Part shown: piece after piece, positions 53,873 through 62,903 of the stretch | How positions within the stretch are numbered: position 1 is the first letter of the stretch | Layout of the letters: each line of letters opens with the position of its first letter | Origin: Desmonostoc muscorum LEGE 12446 | Lineage (GTDB): Bacteria; Cyanobacteriota; Cyanobacteriia; Cyanobacteriales; Nostocaceae | DNA: 64,000 nt | Assembly: GCF_015207005.2 (NCBI RefSeq) | Contig: NZ_JADEXS020000001.1 | Location: forward strand, 5,286,001-5,350,000 | Direction of reading: 5' to 3' | Made by a program: the position numbers and the translations under genes | Notes under the pieces: model-generated | Told to the model about the DNA's origin: nothing | Database searches by the model: none | What the model saw: only the letters and a program-made list of their open reading frames with translations

Positions 53873-54403
53873 ATGAAATTTGTTCCACAATTAGTGCTTG
53901 CTGCTGCTAGTTTAACTATAGGTTTTGCAACTCTAGATGCAAAATCTGTATCTGCTGCAATTATTAATTATGCTTTCAGCGTTGATAGTGCCACCACTAA
54001 AGGGAATGGCTTTTTCAGCTTTGATGATTCAACTTTTAGTGAAAATAATTCAGTAGCGATCGCCAAGTCCCTTTCTTTCCAATTTGACGGTGATTCTACT
54101 GTTTACACCGAACAAGATGATATCAATTATCCAGAGTTTCCCCTTGTATATTCAACGTTGTTTTCAACAGGAGAAACATCTTTAGCATTAGACTATACAT
54201 TCGACGATAAAACTAATCCTTCCAGTTCCATCCGCTACGAAATTATTGGTGAGGATTTTACACTTTTCTCCACAACTTCTCCAGATGCCGAAGTCATTTC
54301 AGGTAGAGTTTCTTATACAAGAGTACCTGAACCTACAACTTTAGCTGGCACTTTCTTAGCTTGTAGCCTTGGTTTAATGATCAAAAAGGTCATTAGTCGT
54401 TAG
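53873..54403 (+). CDS. PEP-CTERM exported protein
   Basis: A 176-aa protein with a signal peptide (FVPQLVLAAASLTIGFATL...VSAA), a beta-rich middle (YAFSVDSATTKGNGFFSFDDSTF) and a C-terminal PEP-CTERM signal: VPEPTTLAG, a hydrophobic stretch (TFLACSLGLMI) and KKVISR. The signal is read by an exosortase that anchors or releases the protein at the cell surface or extracellular matrix. AGGAAAGC sits 8-14 bases before ATG 53873. Gene stands alone before phoD. Confidence 0.9.
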   Translation: MKFVPQLVLAAASLTIGFATLDAKSVSAAIINYAFSVDSATTKGNGFFSFDDSTFSENNSVAIAKSLSFQFDGDSTVYTEQDDINYPEFPLVYSTLFSTGETSLALDYTFDDKTNPSSSIRYEIIGEDFTLFSTTSPDAEVISGRVSYTRVPEPTTLAGTFLACSLGLMIKKVISR

Positions 54404-54544
54404 TCATTGGTCAAACAGGTCATTAGTCACAATAATTCGTAATTTGTAATGGCGATCGAAGACTCGCTAACGTAATTCCTAATTATACCCCCCGACTTCA
54501 GTCGTGAAGCTTGAAATGATGTTTACATTCATGAACAAAAATGC

Positions 54545-54600
54545 TCTGTTTAATTACGAATTACGAATTACGAATTACGAATTACGAATTACGAATTACA
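54545..54600. repeat. tandem AATTACG heptamers
   Basis: About eight units of AATTACG (ACGAATT in phase) lie just before the phoD start region. The same heptamer array is found at 35042-35072. Confidence 0.9.
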
Positions 54601-54619
54601 AGTTAATTAGGAGTAAAAA

Positions 54620-56236
54620 ATGGTAGATTATCAGAATTTTGAGCGGTTATTGCAGAGTAGAATTAAACGACGCAACTTAATTATTGGGGCAGGAGCATTG
54701 AGTGGTTTTGCGATCGCTAACCAATTTTCTCATCAAACAGCGATGTCTGTCGACAAGCCGCTACGCGTCTACGCCAGAACTAGATTTTCCAGTTATCCTT
54801 TCACTTTGGGTGTAGCATCTGGTGAACCCTATCCCACCAGCGTCGTGATTTGGACTCGTCTGGCTCCCGAACCCTTAAACGGAGGTGGAATGCCACCAGT
54901 GAATGTACCAATTCGCTGGGAAGTGGCTACTGATTCCAATATGAAGCGCATTGTTTCCAGAGGTACCGTACTGGCAACCCCAGAACTAGCTCATTCAGTG
55001 CGAGTTGTGGTAGAAGGACTCCAATCTGATACTTGGTACTGGTATCGCTTTCTTGTCGGTCAAGACTCTAGCCCCATTGGTCGCACTCGTACAGCACCTT
55101 TAGCAAATAGCTACTTAAGTAAATTTAACTTTGCCCTTGTCTCCTGCCAAAACTATCAGCAGGGATTCTATACCGCCTACAAATATCTAGCACAGGACGA
55201 CCTTGATTTAGTAGTGCATGTTGGCGATTACATCTATGAAGGGGGAATCTCAAACACTACTCCCAGAAAACACAATAGTTCAGAAATTCTCACCTTAGAA
55301 GATTACCGCAACCGTCACGCCCTCTATAAAACCGATACCAATCTGCAAGCCGCTCACGCAGCGTTTCCCTGGATTCTTACCTGGGATGACCACGAGGTAG
55401 AAAATAACTACGCCAACAACATTTCGGAAATAGATACAGAACCAGATCAAGACCGGGCAATTTTCCTCCAACGGCGGGCTATTGCTTATCAAGTCTATTA
55501 CGAACACATGCCCTTGCGTCCGTTCTCGCGTCCTGTCGGCCCCGACATGCAACTTTATCGTCGGCTGGCTTTTGGTAACTTAGCAACCTTCCATGTTTTA
55601 GATACCCGCCAATATCGCACCGATCAGCCTTGTGGTGATGGTACCAAAGAACGTTGTGCAGAAAATTTAGATCCGAATGCAACCATTACCGGTAAAGCAC
55701 AGGAGGATTGGTTGTTTGATGGTCTAAATACCTCACAAACCAAGTGGAACGTTTTAGCGCAGCAAGTACCCATTGCTCAGCGAGACATGACACCAGGGCC
55801 AGGCGGAACCTACAGCATGGACAAATGGGATGGTTATGTGGCTTCGCGCGATCGCTTGATGGCTTTCCTCGGACAGCGCCAGCCCTCTAATCCAGTCTCT
55901 CTAGCAGGTGATGTGCATTCCCACTGGGCGATGAATTTAAAGGCTAACTTTGATCAGCCAGAATCCGCCACACTCGGCAGTGAATTCGTTTGTTCTTCCA
56001 TTAGCTCAGGTGGAGATGGCTCAGACACCACCCCCGCAGTTGAAGCTTACTTACCAGATAACCCACACATTAAATTCTTCAATAATCAACGCGGATATGT
56101 TCGCTGTGCCCTAACTCCCACAACCTGGAAGTCAGATTATCTAGTGATGTCAAATGTGACAACTCCATCTGGCACAATTAGTAAACGGGCTTCATTTGTG
56201 GTTGAAGACGGTCGTCCAGAAATACAACAAGCTTAA
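54620..56236 (+). CDS. phoD: PhoD-type alkaline phosphatase/phosphodiesterase
   Basis: A 538-aa enzyme with a Tat-like N-terminus (RIKRRNLIIGAGALSGFAIANQ), a PhoD N-terminal beta domain (LGVASGEPYPTSVVIWTRL, WYWYRFLVG) and the metallophosphatase core: FALVSCQNYQQGFYTAY with the metal Cys, VVHVGDYIYE, WDDHEVENNY, VLDTRQYRTDQPC, LAGDVHSHW. It cleaves phosphate mono- and diesters outside the cell using Ca2+ and Fe3+, as known for PhoD. No clear Pho box is visible in the repeat-rich upstream region. Start ATG at 54620 follows TTAGGAGTAA. Confidence 0.9.
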   Translation: MVDYQNFERLLQSRIKRRNLIIGAGALSGFAIANQFSHQTAMSVDKPLRVYARTRFSSYPFTLGVASGEPYPTSVVIWTRLAPEPLNGGGMPPVNVPIRWEVATDSNMKRIVSRGTVLATPELAHSVRVVVEGLQSDTWYWYRFLVGQDSSPIGRTRTAPLANSYLSKFNFALVSCQNYQQGFYTAYKYLAQDDLDLVVHVGDYIYEGGISNTTPRKHNSSEILTLEDYRNRHALYKTDTNLQAAHAAFPWILTWDDHEVENNYANNISEIDTEPDQDRAIFLQRRAIAYQVYYEHMPLRPFSRPVGPDMQLYRRLAFGNLATFHVLDTRQYRTDQPCGDGTKERCAENLDPNATITGKAQEDWLFDGLNTSQTKWNVLAQQVPIAQRDMTPGPGGTYSMDKWDGYVASRDRLMAFLGQRQPSNPVSLAGDVHSHWAMNLKANFDQPESATLGSEFVCSSISSGGDGSDTTPAVEAYLPDNPHIKFFNNQRGYVRCALTPTTWKSDYLVMSNVTTPSGTISKRASFVVEDGRPEIQQA

Positions 56237-56271
56237 TCTCCTAATTCCCAGGTATACCATTTGATGAAATA

Positions 56272-56299
56272 GTAGGGGCGTACAGATGTACGCCCCTAC
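56272..56299. repeat. GTAGGGGC-family palindrome, copy 4
   Basis: GTAGGGGCGTACAG and ATGTACGCCCCTAC form a near-perfect palindrome between the convergent phoD and GmrSD-like genes, where it may end both transcripts. Confidence 0.8.
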
Positions 56300-56351
56300 A
56301 GCCTGTTTGTGTGTTGCCAAGATTTCTGTCAATGGTTGAGAGCGATCGCAC

Positions 56352-58040
56352 TTACAGCCGCCATATTTCTCTAAGGCTTTGTAAACAATCTTCCTGGCGC
56401 TGCTGAATAACTTCTGGAGTCCATTCAGATTGCTGTAAAACTTGGGTTGTCAGCACAAAAGGACTGATCCCTTTTTTGCCAAGAAAATACTTCTCTTTCT
56501 TTTTAGCAAAATCGTAGTTTTGCGCCTCGGCATTCTTATTTCGAGAGAGTAACGCTAAATTACCTATGCGATGCACATATTGGATGCGTTCTTCTTCATT
56601 CGGAAACCATCGAAGCCACGTACTGCCTTCGCTTGGATTCTGAGGAAGTACGTGTTCAACTGTAATAACTGAATAGTCGTAACTCGCTTTCCCTTCGGAA
56701 AGTTCAGAGTCAAGGCGCAAAAGAACATATTGTCTAATCCGCTTGATTAAATATAAATCTCCATCAAGTGTTTTAATGATTCGATTTATTTCGTTAGTAG
56801 TTAGCTGTAAGGGTGACTCCTGTGCATATAGATCGACATTTCCTTCAATAGCGGTAAGAAGTTTTGCATATCGTCCGATGCGCTCGTTAATGTCAGACCG
56901 CAAAATCATTAAGCCTGCAGCTAATCGCTCAATATCGGTAAAAAACTGTTTTAATTTACCAGGAGAGTGGATATTTTTAGAAAAATAGAGAATTGCAGGC
57001 GGAATCCAATCAAAGTTGTCTATTTGATTCAACCATCGAAGCAAAGAATTAATTGTTTCTGCATCTTTATCGCTTCGGTAATTTGCCGTATTGATAATTT
57101 GTAAAGCATCAGAATAAGGTTTTAATACTTCGTCAATAAATTTCTGTGGTTGTATCTTAGTCTTGAGCAATATATCTTCGCAAAATTCCTTAAGAATTGT
57201 CTTACGCGGTTTAGACTTTCGATCAATCATGCGGATATGGGCAAATAGTTCTTGAAACTTCTCTCGACCCAAATCTTCTTCTTCAGTTTCCCAGATCCTT
57301 GTGTATTTATCTTGTTCAGATGAAGGAATTGCTCCAATAACCTCTGATTTCAGAAAATCACTGAGAGACAGGTCTAGACCACGCGCATTGAGAATAGAAA
57401 ATATGCGATAAGCTGAGTCAAGGTCTGGCGTAGAAACAAGTACTAAGAAACAGCGTGTCATTAGATAATGAGAAAAACGATCCCGCTGTTGTTCAGAACG
57501 TTTACTTAATTCATCACGAAAATAATTTGCGTTTGCTTGAATGTTTCTTTGGCTATCAGTTAACTGTGAAGCATCAAGTTTTAGAAGATTATCTAATCCA
57601 TTTTCGGATTGTATATAATCACGAAAGAAATCTTCATCTCTTGCCCGTAGCTTGAGGCGATAACGATTCTCTTTACCTTCGAGCTTTTTACCTTTTTGAT
57701 AAATATATTCCGTAATTTCTGAAGCACTTTCAGAACTTGCCAAACTCCTAAGAACAGATAGAAGAATTGTGAGAGTTGTTAGACGTTGCTGACCATCAAC
57801 TACGTCAGCTTCAGGATCATCTTCACCTTTAATCAAAACTATACTCCCCAAAAAATAAGGGTTGGTATCGGCTATAGTTTCTGAATCATCCCCTAAAAAA
57901 GACAACAAATCATTTAATAAGTCACTTGCTTGGTCTTTTGTCCAAGCATAAGGGCGCTGATAGGCTGGTATGGAAAATGCGAATTTATTACTAAAAACGC
58001 TGGATAGTTGTTTTTGTGCGGCGTGAATGGCTACTGGCAT
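56352..58040 (-). CDS. DUF262-DUF1524 protein, GmrSD-like type IV restriction enzyme
   Basis: A 562-aa single-chain protein. The N-terminal DUF262 domain has FSIPAYQRPYAWTKDQ, GSIVL and VDGQQRLTTL (D82-G-Q-Q-R), the NTP-binding ParB-like motif of GmrS. The C-terminal DUF1524 domain has the His-Me nuclease motif VEHVLPQNP and IGNLALLSRNKNAEA. GmrSD and BrxU cut modified phage DNA; this family includes many fused examples in cyanobacteria. It is full length and stands alone. Role in antiphage defence is inferred from family. Confidence 0.9.
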   Translation of the reverse strand: MPVAIHAAQKQLSSVFSNKFAFSIPAYQRPYAWTKDQASDLLNDLLSFLGDDSETIADTNPYFLGSIVLIKGEDDPEADVVDGQQRLTTLTILLSVLRSLASSESASEITEYIYQKGKKLEGKENRYRLKLRARDEDFFRDYIQSENGLDNLLKLDASQLTDSQRNIQANANYFRDELSKRSEQQRDRFSHYLMTRCFLVLVSTPDLDSAYRIFSILNARGLDLSLSDFLKSEVIGAIPSSEQDKYTRIWETEEEDLGREKFQELFAHIRMIDRKSKPRKTILKEFCEDILLKTKIQPQKFIDEVLKPYSDALQIINTANYRSDKDAETINSLLRWLNQIDNFDWIPPAILYFSKNIHSPGKLKQFFTDIERLAAGLMILRSDINERIGRYAKLLTAIEGNVDLYAQESPLQLTTNEINRIIKTLDGDLYLIKRIRQYVLLRLDSELSEGKASYDYSVITVEHVLPQNPSEGSTWLRWFPNEEERIQYVHRIGNLALLSRNKNAEAQNYDFAKKKEKYFLGKKGISPFVLTTQVLQQSEWTPEVIQQRQEDCLQSLREIWRL

Positions 58041-58440
58041 AAGATTTCAAGTACTACCTGAGTATAATGTGATGCAAGGTTCCCTAATCAAACGCAGTTT
58101 AACTCACTAATTACTGCGATCGCCACAAGTCCCAGATAGTCTGCTAAATATAGAATATACCTACTTTGGCATAGCCTCTTTCTTGAAAAATCACCACCAG
58201 TTCAGCGTGCATGTATCAATACAGTTGAGTTAAGCATTTCCTCCTTCTCTCTGCGTTCTCTGCGCCTCTGCGGTAGCCTGCGGCAAGCCGCTGTGCATCT
58301 ACGTAAAAAAATTGACCTTCACAAAGAGTGTTACCCTTAACTGAACCGTATTGGGCTATGTATCCTTTATACACACAAAAGATTGATGTAAGCTGTTTCC
58401 ACCCCTTTACTCCCCATTCCCGACTCCCCACTCCCCATTT
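58041..58440. other. 400-bp gap with dispersed repeats
   Basis: It includes TGCGTTCTCTGCGCCTCTGC-type repeats (about 58250-58310) and CCCCATT units (about 58415-58440). Short frames on the minus strand are derived from them. Confidence 0.5.
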
Positions 58441-59058
58441 TCAAATTCCAGGTTTAGCAAAAATCGTTAGCAATACAGGCCCCAATAAATAATGGTGACT
58501 CAAACACAATAGCCCAGCAGAAGAACCTAGAACCTGGCGTTGATTGGGGCTGTAAAGTCGAATTCCACGAGGAGAAATTGGCAATAGTTGAGGTTCTGTC
58601 TCTTTTTTGGAAGTAATGTCAACCAAATAAAAGCATCCACCAGGAGAAAGTACCCGTGCTATCTCACTAAACACCTGTTGAGGTTCCAAATAATGCAAAA
58701 AGCTGATAGTGCTGAAAACAGCATCAAACTGACCATTAGCAAAAGGAAGAGACTCAGCTTTGCCCTCAACATAAATCAAGCGTGGATGGTGGTGGTTGCT
58801 CAGTCTTGCCATCCGCAACATATTAGCAGATAAATCTAATCCGGTGCCTTGCAGGGCGGGAAACTCAGTAGCAAGGCGCTCAAGCAAGCGTCCAGTACCG
58901 CACCCTATATCAAGTACATTTGCTCGCTCTGGTAAGTTGACGTACTCTAGCAATCGTTTGTGGATGGCTCGATAAAACACTGAAGGAAACAGCCAATCGT
59001 AGCTTGGTGCCCAGCGATCAAAAAGGAACTTTTTGTTATTAAGAAAGTCGTAGGTCAT
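58441..59058 (-). CDS. class I SAM methyltransferase, UbiE-like
   Basis: A 205-aa methyltransferase: motif I VLDIGCGTGRLLERL, motif II GTGLDLS, motif post-I GKAESLPFANGQFDAVFSTISFLHYL, and LSPGGCFYLVD. The N-terminal FDRWAPSYDWLFP is typical of ubiquinone/menaquinone C-methyltransferase-like enzymes. Substrate unknown. Single gene; the start ATG at 59058 has no strong ribosome site. Confidence 0.85.
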   Translation of the reverse strand: MTYDFLNNKKFLFDRWAPSYDWLFPSVFYRAIHKRLLEYVNLPERANVLDIGCGTGRLLERLATEFPALQGTGLDLSANMLRMARLSNHHHPRLIYVEGKAESLPFANGQFDAVFSTISFLHYLEPQQVFSEIARVLSPGGCFYLVDITSKKETEPQLLPISPRGIRLYSPNQRQVLGSSAGLLCLSHHYLLGPVLLTIFAKPGI

Positions 59059-59381
59059 TAGTTTTCGCAGTTTCCCTGAAGCTCAATGCTTTTTTAGGGT
59101 AAGTAACTGCGCCTCCTTTGAAGTTGGTTAACTATCAGTTTTGCAGTCCGTCAATATCTAGCCTAACGTTTGGCAAAATACTTATGCTCACCTTGGCAAA
59201 TTATCCGGAATTTTGGTACTTGAATGTGTAGTTAGCAGTGTTCCTAGAGACTCTAGCGATCTCTGTAGAAAATTAAAAAACGAGCGATCGCTGCATAAAA
59301 CTATTAAACCTGACCGTGTATATTCATAGAGCTTCAAATACAACAAACCCAGTCTATTTTAAATTATTAAGGAGAGTAATT
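59059..59381. other. 323-bp gap between divergent genes
   Basis: This stretch should hold the promoters of the methyltransferase and the Mo-nitrogenase-family gene. A GGAGAG ribosome site lies at 59371, six bases before ATG 59382. Nothing else is recognised. Confidence 0.4.
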
Positions 59382-59669
59382 ATGTCAAGCTTTATTCAAA
59401 TCCGGTTACACAAAGATCTACTGCACCCAGTCCGCGAGTGGTTGGAAGCCGTAGAAATTCATAACTCCAAATTGGCTCATTTCCTCTGCAAAGCTATTCC
59501 TGCTCAATGTCCGTTTGAACGAGATATTACTCTGTTTGGTCGCAAGCTACTTCACATTCCACCAATGTGTAAATTAAATCCTCTGTACGAAGAAGTCGTT
59601 GGATTGCGTTTTAGAGCGCTTTGTTATCTTGCCGATGAATGCGGTGAAGATATCACAGCGTATTGCTAA
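59382..59669 (+). CDS. Mo-dependent nitrogenase C-terminal-family protein
   Basis: The start is set at ATG 59382 because of GGAGAG at 59371; the frame open from 59316 lacks such a site. The 95-aa protein matches the Mo-nitro_C family of cyanobacteria: HPVREWLEAVEIHNSKLAHFLCKAIPAQCPFERDITLFGR and HIPPMCKLNPLYEEVVGLRFRALCYLADECGED. The conserved Cys residues may bind metal. Despite its name, its role is not settled; paralogues occur outside nif clusters. Confidence 0.85.
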   Translation: MSSFIQIRLHKDLLHPVREWLEAVEIHNSKLAHFLCKAIPAQCPFERDITLFGRKLLHIPPMCKLNPLYEEVVGLRFRALCYLADECGEDITAYC

Positions 59670-59862
59670 TAGTCAGTTGCATCGTTCTTAGATCGAGCAG
59701 CCATCGGTAATTGCAGACTTACGGTTGTTACTTATTCAGATTTATACTAAGCTAGCGTACACCTAATTAGATGTCTGGCTATTTAGTAGCTGACACCTCG
59801 AAGACAGTGTTTCTAGACCGTATTGTTGCTTACCGTACCCTGCTGAAATCATTAACATCATC

Positions 59863-60537
59863 ATGACGCACATCTTACTGATTGAAGATGAAGTCAAACT
59901 GGCACGATTTATTGAATCGGAGTTGAATTATGAAGGTTATCAAGTTAGCATTGCCTACGATGGATTAACTGCACTTACCGCAGCACGGGAGTTGCATGTG
60001 GATTTAGTGATTTTAGATTGGATAATGCCTGGTTTGTCAGGGTTGGAAATTTGCCGCCGTCTGCGAAGTATTACTAATGAAGTGCCAATAATCTTATTAA
60101 CCGTCAAAGATGAAGTGAGCGATCGCATTACAGTCTTAGACGCTGGTGCTGATGATTACCTAGTTAAACCCTTCAGCATTGATGAATTATTAGCCAGAGT
60201 CCGTATTCACCTGCGAAAAACACATCAAGCGGACACCGGAGATATTTTAGAATTTGAAGACCTGAGTTTAAATCGTCGCACACGCCAAGTGTACCGATGT
60301 CAGCGGTTAATTGAATTAACAGCTAAGGAATTTGATTTACTGGAATATTTCCTTATCCATCCGCGACAAGTAATTACATGCGATCGCATTTTAGAGCAAG
60401 TCTGGGGTTACAACTTCATCAAAGATGCCAACATCATCGAGCCGTACATCCGCTACCTACGGCTGAAACTTGAAGCCAATAACGAAAAGTGCCTTATTCA
60501 AACCGTTAGCGGTATCGGTTACACATTGGGTGGTTAG
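59863..60537 (+). CDS. OmpR/PhoB-type response regulator
   Basis: Residues 1-120 are a receiver with E8-D9-E10, phospho-acceptor D52 (LVILDWIMPG), T80 and K102. Residues 128-224 form a winged-helix DNA-binding domain (LEFEDLSLNRRTRQVYRCQRLIELTAKEFDLLEYFLIHPRQVI, GYNFIKDANIIEPYIRYLRLKLE, TVSGIGYTLGG). It resembles regulators of metal-response systems (RppA/ManR class). No kinase gene is next to it; it precedes the arsenic genes by 234 bp and might control them, which is only a possibility. Confidence 0.9.
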   Translation: MTHILLIEDEVKLARFIESELNYEGYQVSIAYDGLTALTAARELHVDLVILDWIMPGLSGLEICRRLRSITNEVPIILLTVKDEVSDRITVLDAGADDYLVKPFSIDELLARVRIHLRKTHQADTGDILEFEDLSLNRRTRQVYRCQRLIELTAKEFDLLEYFLIHPRQVITCDRILEQVWGYNFIKDANIIEPYIRYLRLKLEANNEKCLIQTVSGIGYTLGG

Positions 60538-60559
60538 TAGGCATTGGGCATTGGTTATT

Positions 60560-60625
60560 CTTTCCCCCCCTGCCTCCCCTGCTCCCTCATCTCCCTCATC
60601 TCCCTCATCTCCCCATCTTCCGACT
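60560..60625. repeat. tandem CTCCCTCAT repeats
   Basis: About four CTCCCTCAT units and CCTGCCTCCCC stretches lie between the regulator and arsM. The same 9-mer type occurs at 31510-31557 and, on the other strand, at 23850-23910. Confidence 0.85.
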
Positions 60626-60771
60626 CCCAGTCTTAAAATAATCCAAAAATCCCAAATTTTTCAATCGTAGGAGAATTTGGGGTTTTTGGCAATCTCAGCA
60701 ACAACTCATGCAACTCAGAGTTAATTATATTAGGATGCACAAAGCTCTCATCATCCAAAATATAAAATAGC

Positions 60772-61740
60772 ATGACCTATTTAGAAACAGCGGCGCAATT
60801 TTACCGCGAAGTTGCCCAAACCCCAGAAGTTGGACTTTGTTGTGTGCAAAGTACACCCCTGCAACTACCAGGATTAAAAATTCCTTTGCCAATGCAGGAA
60901 ATGAACTATGGTTGTGGTACTACTGTTCACCCGATTGAACTAGGAAACCAACCTACTGTTCTATATGTTGGTGTTGGCGGTGGCTTAGAAGCCTTGCAAT
61001 TCGCTTATTTTTCCCGCTATGCAGGTGCTGTAATTGCTATTGAACCAGTTGCGGCTATGCGAGAAGCCGCAGCACGCAACCTAGAAATTGCTGCTCAAGA
61101 GAACTCGTGGTTTGACACCAGTTTTGTAGAAATCAGGGAAGGCGATGCTTTTAACTTACCTGTTGCTGATGCTAGCGTCGATATCGTGGCACAGAATTGC
61201 CTTTTCAACATCTTTGAACCAGAAGATTTAACTCGTGCTTTAAAAGAAGCGCATCGGGTATTAAAACCAGGTGGACGTTTGCAGATGAGCGATCCAATTG
61301 CTACTCGTTCAATTCCAGTACATCTGCAACAAGATGAGCGACTCAGAGCCATGTGTTTATCAGGGGCACTCACCTATGAACAGTATACTGAACGGATTAT
61401 AAATGCTGGCTTTGGTCAAGTTGAAATTCGTGCCCGTCGTCCTTACCGTCTACTAGATTCCCAGACTTATAATTTAGAAGAAAACCTACTTTTAGAAAGT
61501 CTGGATTCTGTTTGTTTTAAGGTTGCTATTCCAGAAGATGGTGCTTGTATTTTCACAGGTAAAACAGCCATTTATGCAGGTTTTGAACCTTTCTTCGATG
61601 ATTCAGCAGGTCATCTACTTCAGCGGGGTATTCCCGCAGCCGTGTGTGATAAAACCGCTGCTAAACTTGCAGCTATAAAGCCAGCAGAAATAATTGTTAC
61701 CGATTCAACCTGGCATTATAGTGGTGGTGGTTGTTGTTAA
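60772..61740 (+). CDS. arsM: ArsM-type arsenite methyltransferase of arsenosugar synthesis
   Basis: A 322-aa SAM methyltransferase: the N-terminal GLCCVQS and MNYGCGTTV hold arsenic-binding Cys candidates; motif I is VLYVGVGGGLEALQFAYF, followed by VIAIEPVAAMREAAARN, EGDAFNLPVADASVDIVAQNCLFNIFEPED and VLKPGGRLQMSDPIAT; the C-terminal half has the DSVCFKVAIPEDGACIFTGKTA block and ends GGGCC. This matches the arsenosugar-biosynthesis ArsM group, longer than plain ArsM in its C-terminus. It probably makes the dimethylarsenical precursor used by ArsS, which is coded 1.2 kb downstream. Confidence 0.9.
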   Translation: MTYLETAAQFYREVAQTPEVGLCCVQSTPLQLPGLKIPLPMQEMNYGCGTTVHPIELGNQPTVLYVGVGGGLEALQFAYFSRYAGAVIAIEPVAAMREAAARNLEIAAQENSWFDTSFVEIREGDAFNLPVADASVDIVAQNCLFNIFEPEDLTRALKEAHRVLKPGGRLQMSDPIATRSIPVHLQQDERLRAMCLSGALTYEQYTERIINAGFGQVEIRARRPYRLLDSQTYNLEENLLLESLDSVCFKVAIPEDGACIFTGKTAIYAGFEPFFDDSAGHLLQRGIPAAVCDKTAAKLAAIKPAEIIVTDSTWHYSGGGCC

Positions 61741-61900
61741 TTTATTAATAAATAATTCAGATGTCAGGAGTCAGAATTCAGAATAATTCTGTGCAACTGA
61801 AAAATGAATGTAAGATTTTAATATTTGACTAATAGCATTCTGTTAGCGCAGCGGGGCGTAGCCCATTCTGGATTCTGACTTCTTATTTAGAAATTTCCAA

Positions 61901-62860
61901 ATGTTGTTAATTAGTCTATTTTTAGCTACTCTTTTTTTAGCATATTCCAATGGCGCAAATGATAATTTTAAAGGTGTAGCAACGCTGTTTGGTAGCCGAA
62001 CAAGCAGTTATCAAACAGCAATTTTATGGTCAACTTTTACAACTTTTGCTGGTGCAGTAACTGCAACTTTTTCAGCAAGTACACTAATTAAAAATTTTTC
62101 AGGAAAAGGACTAGTACCAAATGCGATCGCCAACGCACCAGAGTTTCATTTAGCAGTGGCGATCGCTGCCGGTTTAACTGTACTCCTAGCCACATTCATG
62201 GGGTTTCCTATTTCCACAACTCACAGTTTGATCGGTGCTATTGTTGGTGCTGGATTAGTAGCGATCGGACTCCAACTTAATTTTCCAGCTTTACTAACTT
62301 CCTTTATTTTGCCTTTATTGCTCAGTCCAATTATTGCTATTTTTTTCGGAGCAGTAATTTACAGTTTATTTGATTATATCAATTCAAAATTGAATGTAAT
62401 AGTTAATGATAAAATTATTGATACTTGTCATTTTATCAGCGCTGGAATTGTGAGTTTTGCCAGAGGATTAAATTATACTCCCAAGATGGTATCACTCATT
62501 TTGATTATTGAGTATTTCTCGATTCAGGGAGGAATGATTACCATAGCGATCGCAATGGCACTTGGCGGTTTACTCAACTCCCAAAAAGTTGCAATAACGA
62601 TGAGTGAAAAAATTACCTCTATGAATCACACTCAAGGCTTTTCATCAAATATAGTAACGGGAGTTCTCGTTATTACAGCTAATCAGTTTGGGCTTCCACT
62701 TTCCATAACTCACCTTTCAGTCGGTTCTATTTTTGGAGTTGGATTGATTGCTAAAAAATCTAATGTGCGTGTTTTCTATCAAATACTACTATCGTGGATT
62801 TTAACTTTACCTAGTACCGCAATTATTAGTGGAATAACCTACAGATTATTACAAGGCTAG
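61901..62860 (+). CDS. PiT-family inorganic phosphate permease
   Basis: A 319-aa membrane protein with 8-10 spans and the two inverted PiT signature regions: LFLAYSNGANDNFKGVATLFGS near the start and SITHLSVGSIFGVGL near the end, with MGFPISTTHSLIGAIVGAGL in the middle. PiT carriers move phosphate (and arsenate by mimicry) with H+ or cations. Its place between arsM and arsS, with 43 bp to arsS, suggests a role in arsenate/phosphate balance in arsenosugar formation. Start ATG 61901 follows TTAGAAATTTCCAA with no strong ribosome site. Confidence 0.9.
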   Translation: MLLISLFLATLFLAYSNGANDNFKGVATLFGSRTSSYQTAILWSTFTTFAGAVTATFSASTLIKNFSGKGLVPNAIANAPEFHLAVAIAAGLTVLLATFMGFPISTTHSLIGAIVGAGLVAIGLQLNFPALLTSFILPLLLSPIIAIFFGAVIYSLFDYINSKLNVIVNDKIIDTCHFISAGIVSFARGLNYTPKMVSLILIIEYFSIQGGMITIAIAMALGGLLNSQKVAITMSEKITSMNHTQGFSSNIVTGVLVITANQFGLPLSITHLSVGSIFGVGLIAKKSNVRVFYQILLSWILTLPSTAIISGITYRLLQG

Positions 62861-62903
62861 AAGCATTCAATATATTTTAGTCATCTTCAAGGAGTAGTAA
62901 ATA

